The notes beneath the pieces were generated by a model. It was given only the letters and a program-made list of their open reading frames with translations. It made no database searches and had not been told where the DNA came from. This document shows positions 11,713 to 22,784 of a stretch of 64,000 nucleotides of DNA, piece after piece. A program made the position numbers and the translations under genes. This DNA is from Armigeres subalbatus (lineage: Eukaryota; Arthropoda; Insecta; Diptera; Culicidae): assembly GCF_024139115.2 (NCBI RefSeq), contig NC_085139.1, positions 255,164,067-255,228,066 on the forward strand, in the 5' to 3' direction. The stretch's first letter is position 1; every line of letters starts with the position of its first letter.

Positions 11713-12949
11713 CTACACTCTTCGTGCGGCTAGAGAGTCTTTTTTTTTGGCCAGGCATGAGCGACCAGGTTGCAAACTACATTAAAAACTGCATGGTATG
11801 TATGGAGTTCAGTGGACAACAACGTAAACCTCCAATGACAACACACCCGATTCCGGAATATCCCTTACAACGAGTAAATATTGATCTCGGCGAAATCAGA
11901 CGGAAGGTAAAAAGATCGCTATAATGGTAACCGCTGACAGTTACTCAGATTTTGTGGAAGTAGATTTTTTGAATAATACTAAGACAACAACCATTATTAG
12001 TGCTTGCAAACGTAATTTTGCTCGCCACGGCAGTCCAGAGGTGGTGGTCACAGACAACGGTCCACAGTTTGACAATGAAGAATGGCTTAAGTTTGGACGT
12101 CAATGGGATTTTGCACCTGTAACCTCGTCTCCCTATCATGCACAAGGAAATGGAAAGTCGGAGTCGGCAGTGAAAGCATTAAAGCAACTGTACCGAAAGT
12201 GTGCAAAAAGCGGTACAGACTTCTGGAGAGCTTTGCAACAGCATCGCAATACTCCGAACGCCGTTGGATTAAGTCCGAACCAAAGATTATGTTCAAGAGA
12301 TACTAGGAGTACAATACCAGTTGTAACTAACCGTTTAAGGCCACCACAAGCGTCTCATGTGGATGAAAGTATCCGACATAAAAGGACTGTTACTAAGATG
12401 AGCTACGATAAGAAAGCGAAGAAGCTACCAGAGTTGCAGATTGGAGCGAATGTTTTGGTACAACGGAGGCCTGACCTGCAGTCAACATGGGAACAAGCTA
12501 TTTTGCGGCGGCGACATGAAGATCAATCGTGTGAAGTGCAAACGAATGAGGGTGCTGTATATCGTAGAAGTGCAGTACACGTAAAACCAGTGCCAACAAC
12601 TAGCCAAGCCGCACAAGTAGAAAATCAGCATAATGTGCAGCCTAAGCAACAAGGAAACTTGAATCATCAGCAATCAATGAGGCAGTGCGGCGATAATGAG
12701 CATCGTGACTCGACGAATGTTCCAGAAAAACGTATTTTTGAACGACGTGACTACAACAAGGGCAATCCACATGGCGCTGGAGCTTGGTCACCGCCACAGG
12801 CTGAACAGCAGTCGTCTCGCGCGTTGGGCATGGATGGCAGGCTCAATGCAGCCATAGAAGAGAGTGATATCCCGTTGTCGTCTATAGCAGCTCGACCTAG
12901 GCGAGAGGTAGTTAAGCCGAAGCGGTTTTCAGATTATTTGATGTAATTT
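11670..12949 (+). pseudogene. integrase of Mag-type element
   Basis: After a frameshift near 11680 the zinc-binding region reads HIAHLGIDYTLRAA, then NCMVCMEFSGQQR. The catalytic core starts near 11924 with VTADSYSDFVEVDF, VVTDNGPQFDNEEW and GKSESAVKAL, giving the D, D and E residues of a retroviral-type integrase. The basic C-terminus ends at 12949, about 50 bp before the polypurine tract. The core itself is intact over 340 codons. Confidence 0.9.
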
Positions 12950-12996
12950 TTTTTACTTGCCTTAATTACTAATGTACGTAAATTTGTTGCTTTTCA

Positions 12997-13009
12997 AAAA
13001 AAGGGGGGA
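12997..13009 (+). promoter_or_regulatory. polypurine tract of Mag-type element
   Basis: A run of A followed by GGGGGGA ends exactly where the 3' LTR begins, the position of the plus-strand primer. Confidence 0.85.
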
Positions 13010-13309
13010 TGTTGTATTTATATCACCCTATTACATATGCATCAAGGACAATAAACAAAAGATATTTTAGTTACTAGATAAAGATTGTCGCTACTGTTCC
13101 CTTTGTTCTGCTGTCCGAAACATGTGTGGTACATACCTGTCAAATCGTATGGATTTTCCTTCTTTGACATTTAGCTCCCCTATCCTCGCCAGCAAAAGAT
13201 GTTCCGGACAGCGACGACAGCGACAATCTTTATCTAGTAACTAAAATATCTTTTCAATAAACCAGTTATGAATAAATAGTAGACTACACCACATGTGTCC
13301 CACAAAACA
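13010..13309 (+). repeat. 3' LTR of Mag-type element, with MITE inside
   Basis: TGTTGTATTT at 13010 to CACAAAACA at 13309. It is 94 bp long once the MITE (13057-13254) and one copy of its 8-bp duplication are subtracted. Confidence 0.92.
13057..13254. mobile_element. 198-bp MITE with 36-bp termini, copy A
   Basis: Termini begin AAAAGATATTTTAGTTACTA and are inverted at the right end. The target duplication is CAATAAAC (13049-13056, 13255-13262). Copy B lies at 32753. The termini lack the CA ends of hAT although the duplication is 8 bp. Interior ORFs are absent. Confidence 0.92.
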
Positions 13310-13420
13310 AATGGAGAAGACTTTTATGTATTGCACAGGCCACACCGGCCTTAGTCTGGATCCTGGATCGTGGGAATACTCTGAAAGGGCATCAGCGACG
13401 ATCTTTGGATTTCTTGATGT
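13310..13420 (+). pseudogene. RTE C-terminal segment, part 2
   Basis: Starting at the second AATGG, the sequence reads EWRRLLCIAQATPALVWILD, the natural continuation of AMDRAEW at 8352. It ends in undefined 3' sequence. Confidence 0.8.
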
Positions 13421-15010
13421 ACCTTTTACTTCGAGAGCCATTTTTCATTTCGTATATTTTTTCGCCGCCAGTGCTCGGAGGAGGATTGGTTCTCATTAAT
13501 AATGTAGTCGAGAAACTTAGTTCGAAATTATTTTTTCGCTACCTTGATGACCTTCTGAAATTGCTACGGGCTGCTTGATACTTTTCCAAAATACAGATCG
13601 TAGCGGAGTTATAGCTTCTTCGTTCAAGCAATGAAGTGCACGCCACCTGGGTTTTTGACGAGTTTTTTGGACGAGGCTTCAAGGTTGATCACCGAGGTGA
13701 GCTCCGTGAACATGTATGTCCCGTTCGGCTTCGAGTGTGATTTAAAAGCACGTCCCATCGGTTTAGTTGTAAAGCCACAGGGAGCAATATTGTTTTCCAG
13801 TGTGACACGGATCGGGCGAAGGTTCCACCAGCTGGCAAGGTTGGCAATGATGGTGCCTCGCACGTTGTTGATCTAACTGACCCAAGCTCGATGGTGGCCG
13901 ATGACGTTACTAGCAAAACCCTGATTAATCCACCTTGTGGGACTGGTGCATTTCTCGTGCAAAATCAAAAGTAATAAAAAAATATGAGTGTTTTTAGCCT
14001 GTTTTGCCATAACTTATGATATCATAGCCATAACTTATGATATCATAGTCCAATATGTTTAATTTTCAATAGCAAACAATGGGACAGGATTCCCCTTCGA
14101 ATGAAACTTTTTGCGAGTAATTCGGTCAATGCTAAGTTCCAAAAAGTGTGTCTACAAAATTGCGTACACATACACACGCACACACATAACAGACATCTCC
14201 TTAATTAGTCGAGCTGAGTCAATTGGTATATAACACTGGGTCTCGGAGCCTTCTATCAATCGGGCCGAACAAGACAGAATTTTTCCTTTCTTCAGATGAA
14301 GCGGGTGAAAAGGAGTCACCCACATACTATAAAGATACCCCGGTCCCGTGTTGTTAACAGTTTCGAGACTCATACAGCTCATACTGTGGTTTTGTAGCAC
14401 CTGGAGATAGAATCCAGGATTCTACCATCTTCCATGAGTCTAGTTGGAGTAATATACTACCGCCTTCAGTTATCCGATTTCGGCATCTTTAGTAGCACCA
14501 ACAATGGGCGATTACAGATTTCATTTTCGGTCTACTCCTGATCGAACTTCGTATTCACCGCGGGCTTGGGATTCCTTGATCGGTTCGAATATGCTGAATC
14601 ACAACTTCTTTAGCTCAAAAGCATGTTTTTTGCAAAACTTCCCTGCAGAGCGGACGGTCTGTGACGCTCTGGTTTGGTGTTCCTTCTTCAGATTGCACTT
14701 CCCGCAAGGGTTCGGCACACCATTTTACGCTTTTACCGTGTGTTCGAAAGACCAGCAATAGTAACACTGCATCGGAGACGAGTAATAATTCCCGGTTCTG
14801 CAACAGGATCAGCAAAAGCCCACATGAATAGCCTTGCTGCTGATGGCTAGGATTATTGTCTGAGTATTTTCAAATGAACCATCTGTTCAAATTGTTGCTT
14901 TAGGCGTGCGTTAGAAGGGTCGTAGCAGTTCCTGGGGCGATCAAATATTTGTTTAATGCATATTTTTGACCGGTGGGCCGTTAGTATCCGCAGAAGTGAA
15001 AGGTGTCGTG
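13421..15010. other. no supported gene; short tandem duplication and CA-rich patch
   Basis: At 14007-14049 a 21-bp unit containing CATAACTTATGATATCAT is present twice in tandem. A CA-rich patch lies at 14161-14190. Short open frames around 13624-13920 occur on both strands and I recognise none of them. Confidence 0.5.
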
Positions 15011-15014
15011 TCCG

Positions 15015-15575
15015 TGTGTCCCATCTACAAAAAGGCGATAAGCATAATTGTAACAGCTACCGCGCAATTGCATTACTGAACGCCGCCTACAAGATACCCT
15101 CCCAAATTTAGTCGACTAGCACTAGACTTCAAAGCCGCATATGATACAATCGATCGAGTGCAGCAACAGCAACACGGGATTCCGGATAAACTGATACAAT
15201 TGGTCAAGGCGACCGTAGATACCGTGATGTGCCTAACTCGAGTTTCATTACCATTCTCGAGTTCCTGTGAAACACACAGATCGTAGCTGTAATGTGATGG
15301 TATTGTGTACCTGATGTTTAATACATTAAAGCCAGGAGTGTATGCAAATCATGCTGAACGACCACAAGAGCTGTGTTATTTACAAAAGCAGGAATTGACA
15401 CGAGTTGTACGATTTTCACATAGTTCATTCAGCTATTTAGTTTCGTCGACGATATTGATATTACAGTATGTAACTATAAAAAAACGGAGGAAGCCTGGAA
15501 GTCTGATGACTGAACAAGGAAGCTAAGCGAATCAGTCTTCTATAGTCATAAAAACGCCGAAGACGGAGTACATAT
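15015..15575 (+). pseudogene. RTE-clade RT fragment, heavily decayed
   Basis: Shows VCPIYKK, ALDFKAAYDTIDR, GIPDKLIQLVKATVDTVMCLTRV and a relic of the FADD region (FSYLVSSTILI). It is a third RTE copy in this window, with many stops, and is missing the endonuclease. Confidence 0.75.
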
Positions 15576-15579
15576 GATA

Positions 15580-17219
15580 ACTATTATTTATATACTTCTT
15601 GCAAAAACATTTCTAATGATTACTAAAGCTCTGGCTTTCTTTCCAAATTAAATTTAATACAACTTAATTCGGAAAATTTGATAGACCCTTATAAAATATT
15701 GTTTTTTCTTATTTCGCCATAAAATTAATTATTGTTGGTTGCACAAAAAGGATAATAAAGTCTATCAAATGATGTACCTATATCTATATTGAATTCTAAC
15801 AAAACCACCAAGAAGCATAGATAACAGCATGCATGCACCAAACAAAGGAGAATGCGGGCAGCATTTTTACAACAAAGATTGTCAGAATTTCCGCTACAAT
15901 CAGTATCAAGAGGGGTGGTAAATATCACCCACCCGTATCGAAGACAAGAGCCCTAAAGAACGCAAGTTTTGCGGAAGCATTAACTCGATTAGAATCAATT
16001 GGCACCGTTTTTTGCTTCTCTGTTTCAACGTACGAATCGATATACGTCAAAGGGTGAAATCGAGCCTTCACTGTTCCATTCCTGTACACACAATTGCCTT
16101 CGTCCTTCCGTTCCATCACCCACCCCTCAATCTATACTCAGTTCTCCGCCGAGCCAATCGTCCTTGCCTGCTTACATATGTATGCCTACCTGTCAACGCA
16201 ATTGAATCGAAAATAAAACTTCTCTCAGAGTGACACGTTTTGTTCGATTGCGAAGTTCAAATGCTTTCTTGCCAAACTGCGTGTCTCTCCTCGGATTAAG
16301 TAACCTCTCGTTGTCTTCGTCGAAAAATTGAACGTGAACCTGAACCTGATGTAACCGCGATAGATGCGTTTAATCGCGAAGCAAATATGTATCACAATCA
16401 ATCACTCTTCGTAGTGTTTCTCACCAGAGCAGCACTGAGTGGTGCATCGGAATCGAATCGAGTCAAACACGAAAACAATATTAGAAACAGACAAACATAA
16501 TATTTGACTCGTTCACTGATACATGGTGGAGCAACAAAAACACTGTTGGTGGTAAAGTTCGTTCGACGCTCTATACAATAAAGTCGAACCATACCCAACA
16601 TTTCCCATTATCAACAAACAAGAGGCAATAAATAGCCACCATTGACACGACCAGGAACGAAGTCCCACCAGAGCAAAGATTATTTTGTAGTTACCTGGTT
16701 GTTTGGATGGATCACACTCGAACCCGAAAAGTCTCGTATTGCCGACCTTCAACTTGATATTTGCGACGATCCCGAGATAATCCAGTTTCTGGGACGTATG
16801 ATTGGCAAACGAATTCACTAGAGACGTAGGTAACTATGTCGTCGTTTCTTAAACACAATGTCGCACCACGCACTTATGTGGGATATACCCACGACGGACC
16901 AGAACGATGATGAACGTTTCCTTCTGCGCACGAAAACACTTTGCTGGGGCCTTCCTCTCTGTCTGTAACATCAGCACTATCGACCCTCCCAGCTACAAAG
17001 ATCTCGTTTGTCCACTGGCTCTGTGTAGCTCTGGTCTGCTTGCCCAAATTTAGCACACAAACAACAACACACCCTGGCCCGAGAGAGTGAGTGATACACT
17101 GCTTTGTTTCGATGTTGTTATTATTATTGATGCAATTTGATTATGGGAAGTGATGCCAATGTCGTCAGGATGGAGCCTGCGAAGATAGAAAATGATCGAA
17201 AAATTATTTAGCTGAGCAG
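15580..17219. other. no supported gene except one exon candidate
   Basis: Mixed-composition DNA without a transposon end that I can define. The one stretch of interest is the minus-strand exon candidate at 16695-16817, listed separately. Confidence 0.5.
16695..16817 (-). other. possible host exon, unidentified
   Basis: On the minus strand a CTCTAG acceptor precedes, and a CAG/GTAACT donor follows, a 123-nt open stretch reading NSFANHTSQKLDYLGIVANI and ending with FGFECDPSKQP. The composition looks protein-like. I do not recognise the family, and no second exon was found to join it. Confidence 0.3.
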
Positions 17220-17221
17220 TA

Positions 17222-18120
17222 GGGTAAATGATGTATCTTGGACAAGCACAGGACATTCATTAGAAAATATATCGAGATTGAATAGTATAAAACAATTGAA
17301 AACCACTAGGTTTATCCAAATACGTAACCTATGATTAGTCTTGCGTCTCCATTGCCCAATTTTTGAGTAAATTACGTTTACTAGGTGTAAACTGTGATAT
17401 ACTGCGAACTGAAATATTTTCTTTTTGGACATCAAATATATAATTTCGACATGGAAAATGCATATATTTTGGACAGAGTCATTTTCTCCTAATTTAAAAA
17501 TGGCCACCTACAGATCTCAATGGTATGACTTACCTACACGTATCCACATTCATTTAAATGCATTTATTTGCTTAACTGACATAGATTAAGCCAGAAATTA
17601 ACATTGTTTCGCAATCTTATCGATATCATTGAAAACAGCCTGAAAGTTGGCAATTAATGGTTCATCCATGTACTGTACATGGGGTGACCAATAAATGTCT
17701 GATGCATAAAAACATAACTTCATTTTGGTCACTCCTTTTTCATCCGTCTCAAGTTCATGTTAAGCGATTGGAATATGTTAGTATCTCAATTACAATTAAA
17801 CTTTGACCGCAGGACCTCAAGATTGCCGTTTGAACCAATTTAAACGTGTTTCAGGTGCATGCTACGAAGAGTCCTATAATGCATGGTCTCCTGCATACTG
17901 GCGTCCAGCAGGAACTTTGGTAGAAAGCTTTACATTTTAGATAGTTTTAAAGATAAATAATAGTTGATTTGTGAATTCTCATCAGGAGCCGCTAGAGTTG
18001 AGGTAAAAGTATGCAATGATCATACTTTCGATAAAAATTTTCCTACACATTATCTAAAATTGATCGAAGAAGCTCAGGCTTGTCCAAAATATGTACATGT
18101 CCAAAATATATCATTTACCC
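17222..18120. mobile_element. 899-bp non-autonomous inverted-repeat element
   Basis: Termini GGGTAAATGATRTATYTTGG appear inverted at both ends, with TA on each side (17220-17221, 18121-18122). A TA duplication fits Tc1/mariner-type or related transposons. No transposase frame. Confidence 0.82.
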
Positions 18121-18149
18121 TATCAATTTAATTGGGCTGCTTGGTCGTA

Positions 18150-18216
18150 TTAGGGTCGCTCAGTCGTCTAAGCGCATTTGCGTGCTGTGAGGGAGGTAAG
18201 TTTGATTCCCGATATA
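18150..18216 (+). repeat. tRNA-derived SINE head
   Basis: GCTCAGTCGTCTAAGCGC resembles a Pol III A box and GTTTGATTCCCG a B box, spaced as in tRNA-derived SINEs. A GAGCAT microsatellite follows at 18241-18262. Confidence 0.55.
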
Positions 18217-19501
18217 GTAGGAAACAACTTTTCGTAAATAGGAGCATGAGCATGAGCATGAGATGATCGTACAATTCGTAGTTGCTACTCCGTGACCAGA
18301 ACTAGCGGAATTGCACAGGGAACCAACAGATGGGACTTGGGATTAGCTCTCCATCCTCAATGTGCAAGTTCCGAAAGCTCAACTTTGAATGGGTCAATAA
18401 CGGCGCCGGCCACGTCCTTACGATCATCGAGGGAAGGGAAGGAATGTTATTGTAACAACCGTCGTTTTAGAGACCGACGAATCGTCTGCATCTCTACGGT
18501 TGTTACGGGAAGGAGTATTGTAAGTAGGTAGAGGAAGCCTCATTACTTAGATCAGGATTCACCTTGGTAAGTGATGTAATCGAAGTAACTATAATGTTAA
18601 TATTGACGCGAGAACAAAGTAAATATCAGTTACGACGTATTGTGTTATGACATTATTCACCCAACGTAAGGGCAGACAATCAATCGCTCCGGTAGAGCTC
18701 CGGTAGAGTACGTTGGTAGCTAAGAACTATGTAACTACTGTATTCAGTGGCGCCGGGAGTGGGTGGGACAAGTAGGACATGTCCTACGCATGAATTTTTC
18801 TGGGTGGGACAGTCAAAGCATTGTCCTACCCATGATTATGGTAAGAACATATGAAGTCATTCGATGGTAAGAAATTTTGTGTTAACAGAAGGTTATTTTA
18901 AAGTTTAACAGAGTCCAAACAATAATCATAGATGTTTTTGGGATCCTAGAGAAAAAGACTGATTGTTCTTTAGGACTTCAGGCACTTTATAATCCCTAAA
19001 GCGCTCATAGATATCTAAACTTTACTTCTTAGACTATACACGTTTTACAGAGGTAAAATAGAAGTTGTAGAAATCTGCGAATATTTTTTTTAGGAGTTAT
19101 GATAAAGCACGATTATTAGAAGCCTACGGAAAAACTTTTCTTTAAACCTTAATAGATCTATTGAAATTTGAGAAACCAGAAACATACCGAAGTCCGCTAT
19201 AAATCTGATACGTAAGGGATTCCAAGCTTCCAAAACAGATTCTTTGGCAATCGTGCGATTTTTGGTAGTTTGATTTGTATCGCCATAATTTGTACATATT
19301 CTATAATAAGAAATCCTAGCAGTTAGCAATAATTAATTAAAACCATTGAGTATTTTTTCAAATTTCTGTTACCCCTGACTTCTTTTTGAAGCTTGTAAGG
19401 AGATGTTCGATAATCGATAATGGAAAAGCAATATTTGTCCTAAAAATCAAGGATATTTTCTCAAATTATATAAAAATTCTGGACGTAAGAACTTTTCATG
19501 T

Positions 19502-19560
19502 GCTCGGAGACGAGCCAGCCTCGGGCTGAAAGTCTCTTTAATAAAGACACAAAAAAAAAA
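19502..19560 (+). mobile_element. very short retroposed LINE/SINE 3' tail
   Basis: About 50 bp ending TTTAATAAAGACAC plus poly(A), flanked by a perfect 12-bp duplication AACTTTTCATGT (19490-19501, 19561-19572). This is the hallmark of target-primed reverse transcription that terminated almost at once. Confidence 0.85.
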
Positions 19561-19721
19561 AACTTTTCATGTCCTGATTATTTTTAAAATTGATTAAATG
19601 GCAAACTTAACTTTCCCATAGCGAAACGGATTTCATATCAACATGGAAAAGTTTTACTTTCAGTGGTATAGTTAGAATGTGCATCGATTTCTCATTACCA
19701 GAATTGTTACTCAATTCGTAG

Positions 19722-19792
19722 ACAAGCTCAGTGGTCTAGTGGCTATCATTTCTGCCTATAAGCAGAAGATCATGGGTTCGATCACAGCCTTT
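19722..19792 (+). repeat. tRNA-like segment (SINE)
   Basis: AGCTCAGTGGTCTAGTGGC (A-box-like) and GGGTTCGATCAC (B-box-like) lie about 45 bp apart, nested in the hAT element. Confidence 0.55.
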
Positions 19793-20314
19793 ACCTTTTC
19801 CTATTCTGTATGTCTTAGTTATTTTTGAGTTTCACGTTTTACCAAAACTATTCCTACCGTTATACCACACTAACTGTTCCATAACCTCCCGTGGCACCGA
19901 TGAGAAGACGTAGCTCCTTTCTAAGTATAGATGTCCCAATTAATAATTCTTTTCCCTCCGCCATTCACAAGAACGTGACCAGGACAGATCTCGACTGTGC
20001 CTTGCTTCCATCTTAGATGTCTTAGATGTCTAAAATCGTTATTTGTGTAAACGGATGGAAGTGATGCTACTGCCATACAATAGTCTGCCCAAGTAACATT
20101 TTTAATTTAATAACGATCTTCAAAACCATAATTTGCTTTCCATGATCTTCATAAAACCAGCATAAAACCAAAATGTTACTGGAGTAGGATTGTAATACCT
20201 GCGAATTTATATGAATCGCTTAATGTTACCGCTAATACCAGACTGTAGCCCAAATCGGCATTTTCCATTTGTCCTACCCACGACTCGGAACGTGGATGCG
20301 CCTCTGACTGTATT

Positions 20315-22140
20315 AGAATGCAAATTGGTTTGTGATAATTCTAACATAATCTGCCACTGAAAAATGTATGCTGGGTGTTTCTGTAATAGTAATATTACGT
20401 GGCCCCACTCAGGAAATGACGTACCGCACATGAGAAAACATCACAATGTTATTGATTCATAGTTTAGCGGCGACACGTGAAGTTTTGAGCAAATCAACCA
20501 CTTTCATAATTTGTATAATTTTTTCAGAACACATCAATTTACGAGAAAGATCAAACATTTTTCATTAAAGTAATCTTCAATGAAAGCAACATGCGAAACA
20601 GTAGCAAATAGAATATCCATTACGTATACGAGTCTTGAAACTATAGCCTAATTATTATTTCTATGCATTCCTTCACACCATAAGACTAAACTATCTCGCA
20701 TTTTGTTTTATAAATTTTTGTCGAATTTCGTGTTTCAGCAAATCAAGTCACTCAATAATGTCATCAAAATATTTCTATCATGCTGACTGCCATGGAGGAT
20801 TATTAACTAATAATTTGAGAGTGCGTTGCTAATTTCTATTTGATTAATAAAACTCAAGCTGGTGCCATCAATATAAATAAAATGTTGAATTTGTTACCTT
20901 TATGGGAACACCCGCAGTTATGCCAGCACTAACCAGACTGATTAGTTCTTAAAAAGAAGATCCTGATAAATCGTGTATACTGTAATCGATAAGTGTAAAT
21001 TTGTAATAAATGTAATGAATATACATAATATCTCAAATAGCTGTGCCATCAGCATAGAGTTGTCAATTCAGAGATAATGTGTGTTTTTAAATATTTTTTT
21101 CTGAACCATATAAAGCCAGCTTGCTTTCACACCAACATAAATACCAGCCATATGAAAAAAAAACTCCCTTGCGTGATGAAAACTGCGATGATCCTCTTCT
21201 GTTCTTGAATAAACTTAGCACCCATTTAAGCACTCAACACCACACGTTTCTAATTCAAATTAGGAAGCATTGACTTAAAAAACTTGAAATACGAGAACAT
21301 AGAACATAGAAAAAAAAAGCGTGTTAAAGAACTTGGCAGTCAACCGTCCGCGGCAAAGCTTGCTACGCTTTTTTTTTTCAACAGTGGTCTCCGACGGTAG
21401 ATCTGCATCCAGTAAGAAACAACTTTTCGTAAAGCCGATATTCTCCACAGATCAAGTGGGTGTGTTGTGCGAATGTCCTGTCCCAGCGTGCCAAGAGAGA
21501 ATCATCTCAGCTCGATAGGAAACGCAGTGGACCCTTCGATATTGTGAGACTTATAACTATAGAAACGTCTCTATGCGTTGGCGGTTGACATCAAATATAT
21601 AAACTCAGCTGATCCCAAGACGAAGCGATTGGTGAGATTTTTTTGGAAATCGGTCCATCCGTTCGTGAGTTATATTGCCTCAAAGGAAATGTAAACTCAT
21701 TTTTATATAGATAGACTTGCCAACAGAATAATATTACTAATTATTGGAACGATTAATTAAGACGCGGTTTTCGCTGAGTGAAAGCTCATGATTCCATGTA
21801 TTCCTTTTAGCTATGTAAGTTTTCTTTTAACTTGCACGGTAAATAATCAGCACGCTCAATTTAAATGTTCTTTCTCTTGAATGTCCAACTTTACAATCAC
21901 TATATGATTGGTAGTGATATTCCTTTGATTTTGGAGTGATGTCACACATTTCGAAAGTGCCTCAAATATAGACAATTCCAAAACATCAACACTATTGATC
22001 AAAGTGCTTCTCTTTGGGAGTTGAAATGGTTGGCACTTTGATCAGCACCAATAATGTCTTCACTGAATTTGGAAGTGATACGTTGTTGAATTCAGAGATG
22101 AAAGATTATTAAAGGATTTGAAAGATGATCAATATTGATA
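20315..22140. other. no supported gene
   Basis: AT-rich. Near 21630-21680 a GAAATCGGTCCATCCGTTC stretch resembles a phrase common in dispersed insect repeats; boundaries cannot be set. Nothing else recognised. Confidence 0.45.
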
Positions 22141-22142
22141 TA

Positions 22143-22299
22143 GAGCTTGCTGACGTTTAGTCATCTTTCTCTTGCACGCGCACAGAAAAAATGGGATTTG
22201 TTTTCATCGGGAAACGCTTCGGAAGCGTTTCCCGATGAAAACAAATCCTATGCTCCCCATGCGCTTGAAAGAGAAGGATGAGTAAACGTCAGCAAGCTC
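22143..22299. mobile_element. 157-bp foldback MITE with near-perfect hairpin core
   Basis: Termini GAGCTTGCTGACGTTTA are inverted at both ends and flanked by TA (22141-22142, 22300-22301). The central 55 bp form a hairpin with 27-bp perfect arms around one unpaired base. No coding. Confidence 0.88.
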
Positions 22300-22301
22300 T
22301 A

Positions 22302-22784
22302 TTGTTCTAAAAATAGATGACAACTGTTCTGCTTTCTGCACAAGGATTTTTGAAGTGTGAGATGGAGTCATGGTAAGATGCAGGACTTTCAAGCGATGGC
22401 ACGTTATTCAAATCTGGGCTGCGGAGATTCTTTTTTTTATTTTATTGGTTTTACAATCAAAATATTGTGCACGTCAAATGGAAGTGATGGTCTTTGATTT
22501 TGAAATGGTCAGCTATTAATATTGATTGGATTCTAAAGTATGTAGTGCAAATTCAAATGCAAAACAATTCTCATGGACGTGCATATTTTTTATCGTGTGC
22601 GCTTAATGAGAAATCGCCATAATCAGTGTAATGGAAAAATAAATTTCCCCATACTAATTTGCATGTAAAACTTGAAACGGATTGTGCTAAATCAGTTTTA
22701 ATCCAAATGAGCTAAAATTTTCGGAGGACACTCAGAATATGATGAGGGTTGTGGAGCAAAATCGATTTTTTGAACCATCCTAGT
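22302..22784. other. no supported gene
   Basis: AT-rich DNA adjoining the truncated 3' side of the minus-strand RTE copy. Nothing recognised. Confidence 0.45.

Larger units (their letters stand above)
8353..13309 (+). mobile_element. Mag-lineage Ty3/gypsy LTR retrotransposon
   Basis: Complete but mutated element with 5-bp target duplication AATGG (8348-8352, 13310-13314). The LTRs are only about 94 bp; very short LTRs are a known trait of the Mag lineage. The order is gag, zinc knuckles, protease, RT, RNase H and integrase, with no envelope. Frameshifts occur near 9235, 10130, 10265 and 11680, with a nonsense codon at 11296-11298. A 199-bp insertion sits at 9598-9796 and a MITE lies in the 3' LTR. 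It cannot express a full polyprotein. Confidence 0.9.
4747..13420 (+). mobile_element. RTE-clade LINE, disrupted by nested insertions
   Basis: Pieces at 4747-7733, 8130-8352 and 13310-13420 join into one RTE-type element. They carry an apurinic endonuclease, then a reverse transcriptase, then a basic C-terminal tail with WIDQVEDDLRTLRRLRGW and AEWRRLL-type motifs. A hAT-type MITE (8-bp duplication TTCACACC) and a Mag-type LTR retrotransposon (5-bp duplication AATGG) interrupt it. Removing both restores contiguous homology to the family. The 5' leader at 4747-4795 recurs in the minus-strand copy near 26940-26990. The true 5' and 3' ends are uncertain. Confidence 0.85.
18745..20306. mobile_element. 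1.56-kb non-autonomous hAT element
   Basis: Ends are CAGTGGCG and CGCCTCTG, with a perfect 8-bp duplication ACTGTATT (18737-18744, 20307-20314). Subterminal GTGGGTRGGACAA motifs occur inverted near both ends. No long frame, so it needs transposase in trans. It carries a tiny retroposed tail (19502-19560) and a tRNA-like segment. Confidence 0.92.

Noticed and set aside
13624..13916. Overlapping open frames on both strands near 13.7 kb
   Set aside because: Neither strand gives a recognisable motif or splice structure, so no gene is called.
19722..19792. Possible tRNA gene
   Set aside because: A- and B-box-like words are present but I could not build a proper cloverleaf; better explained as a SINE relic.
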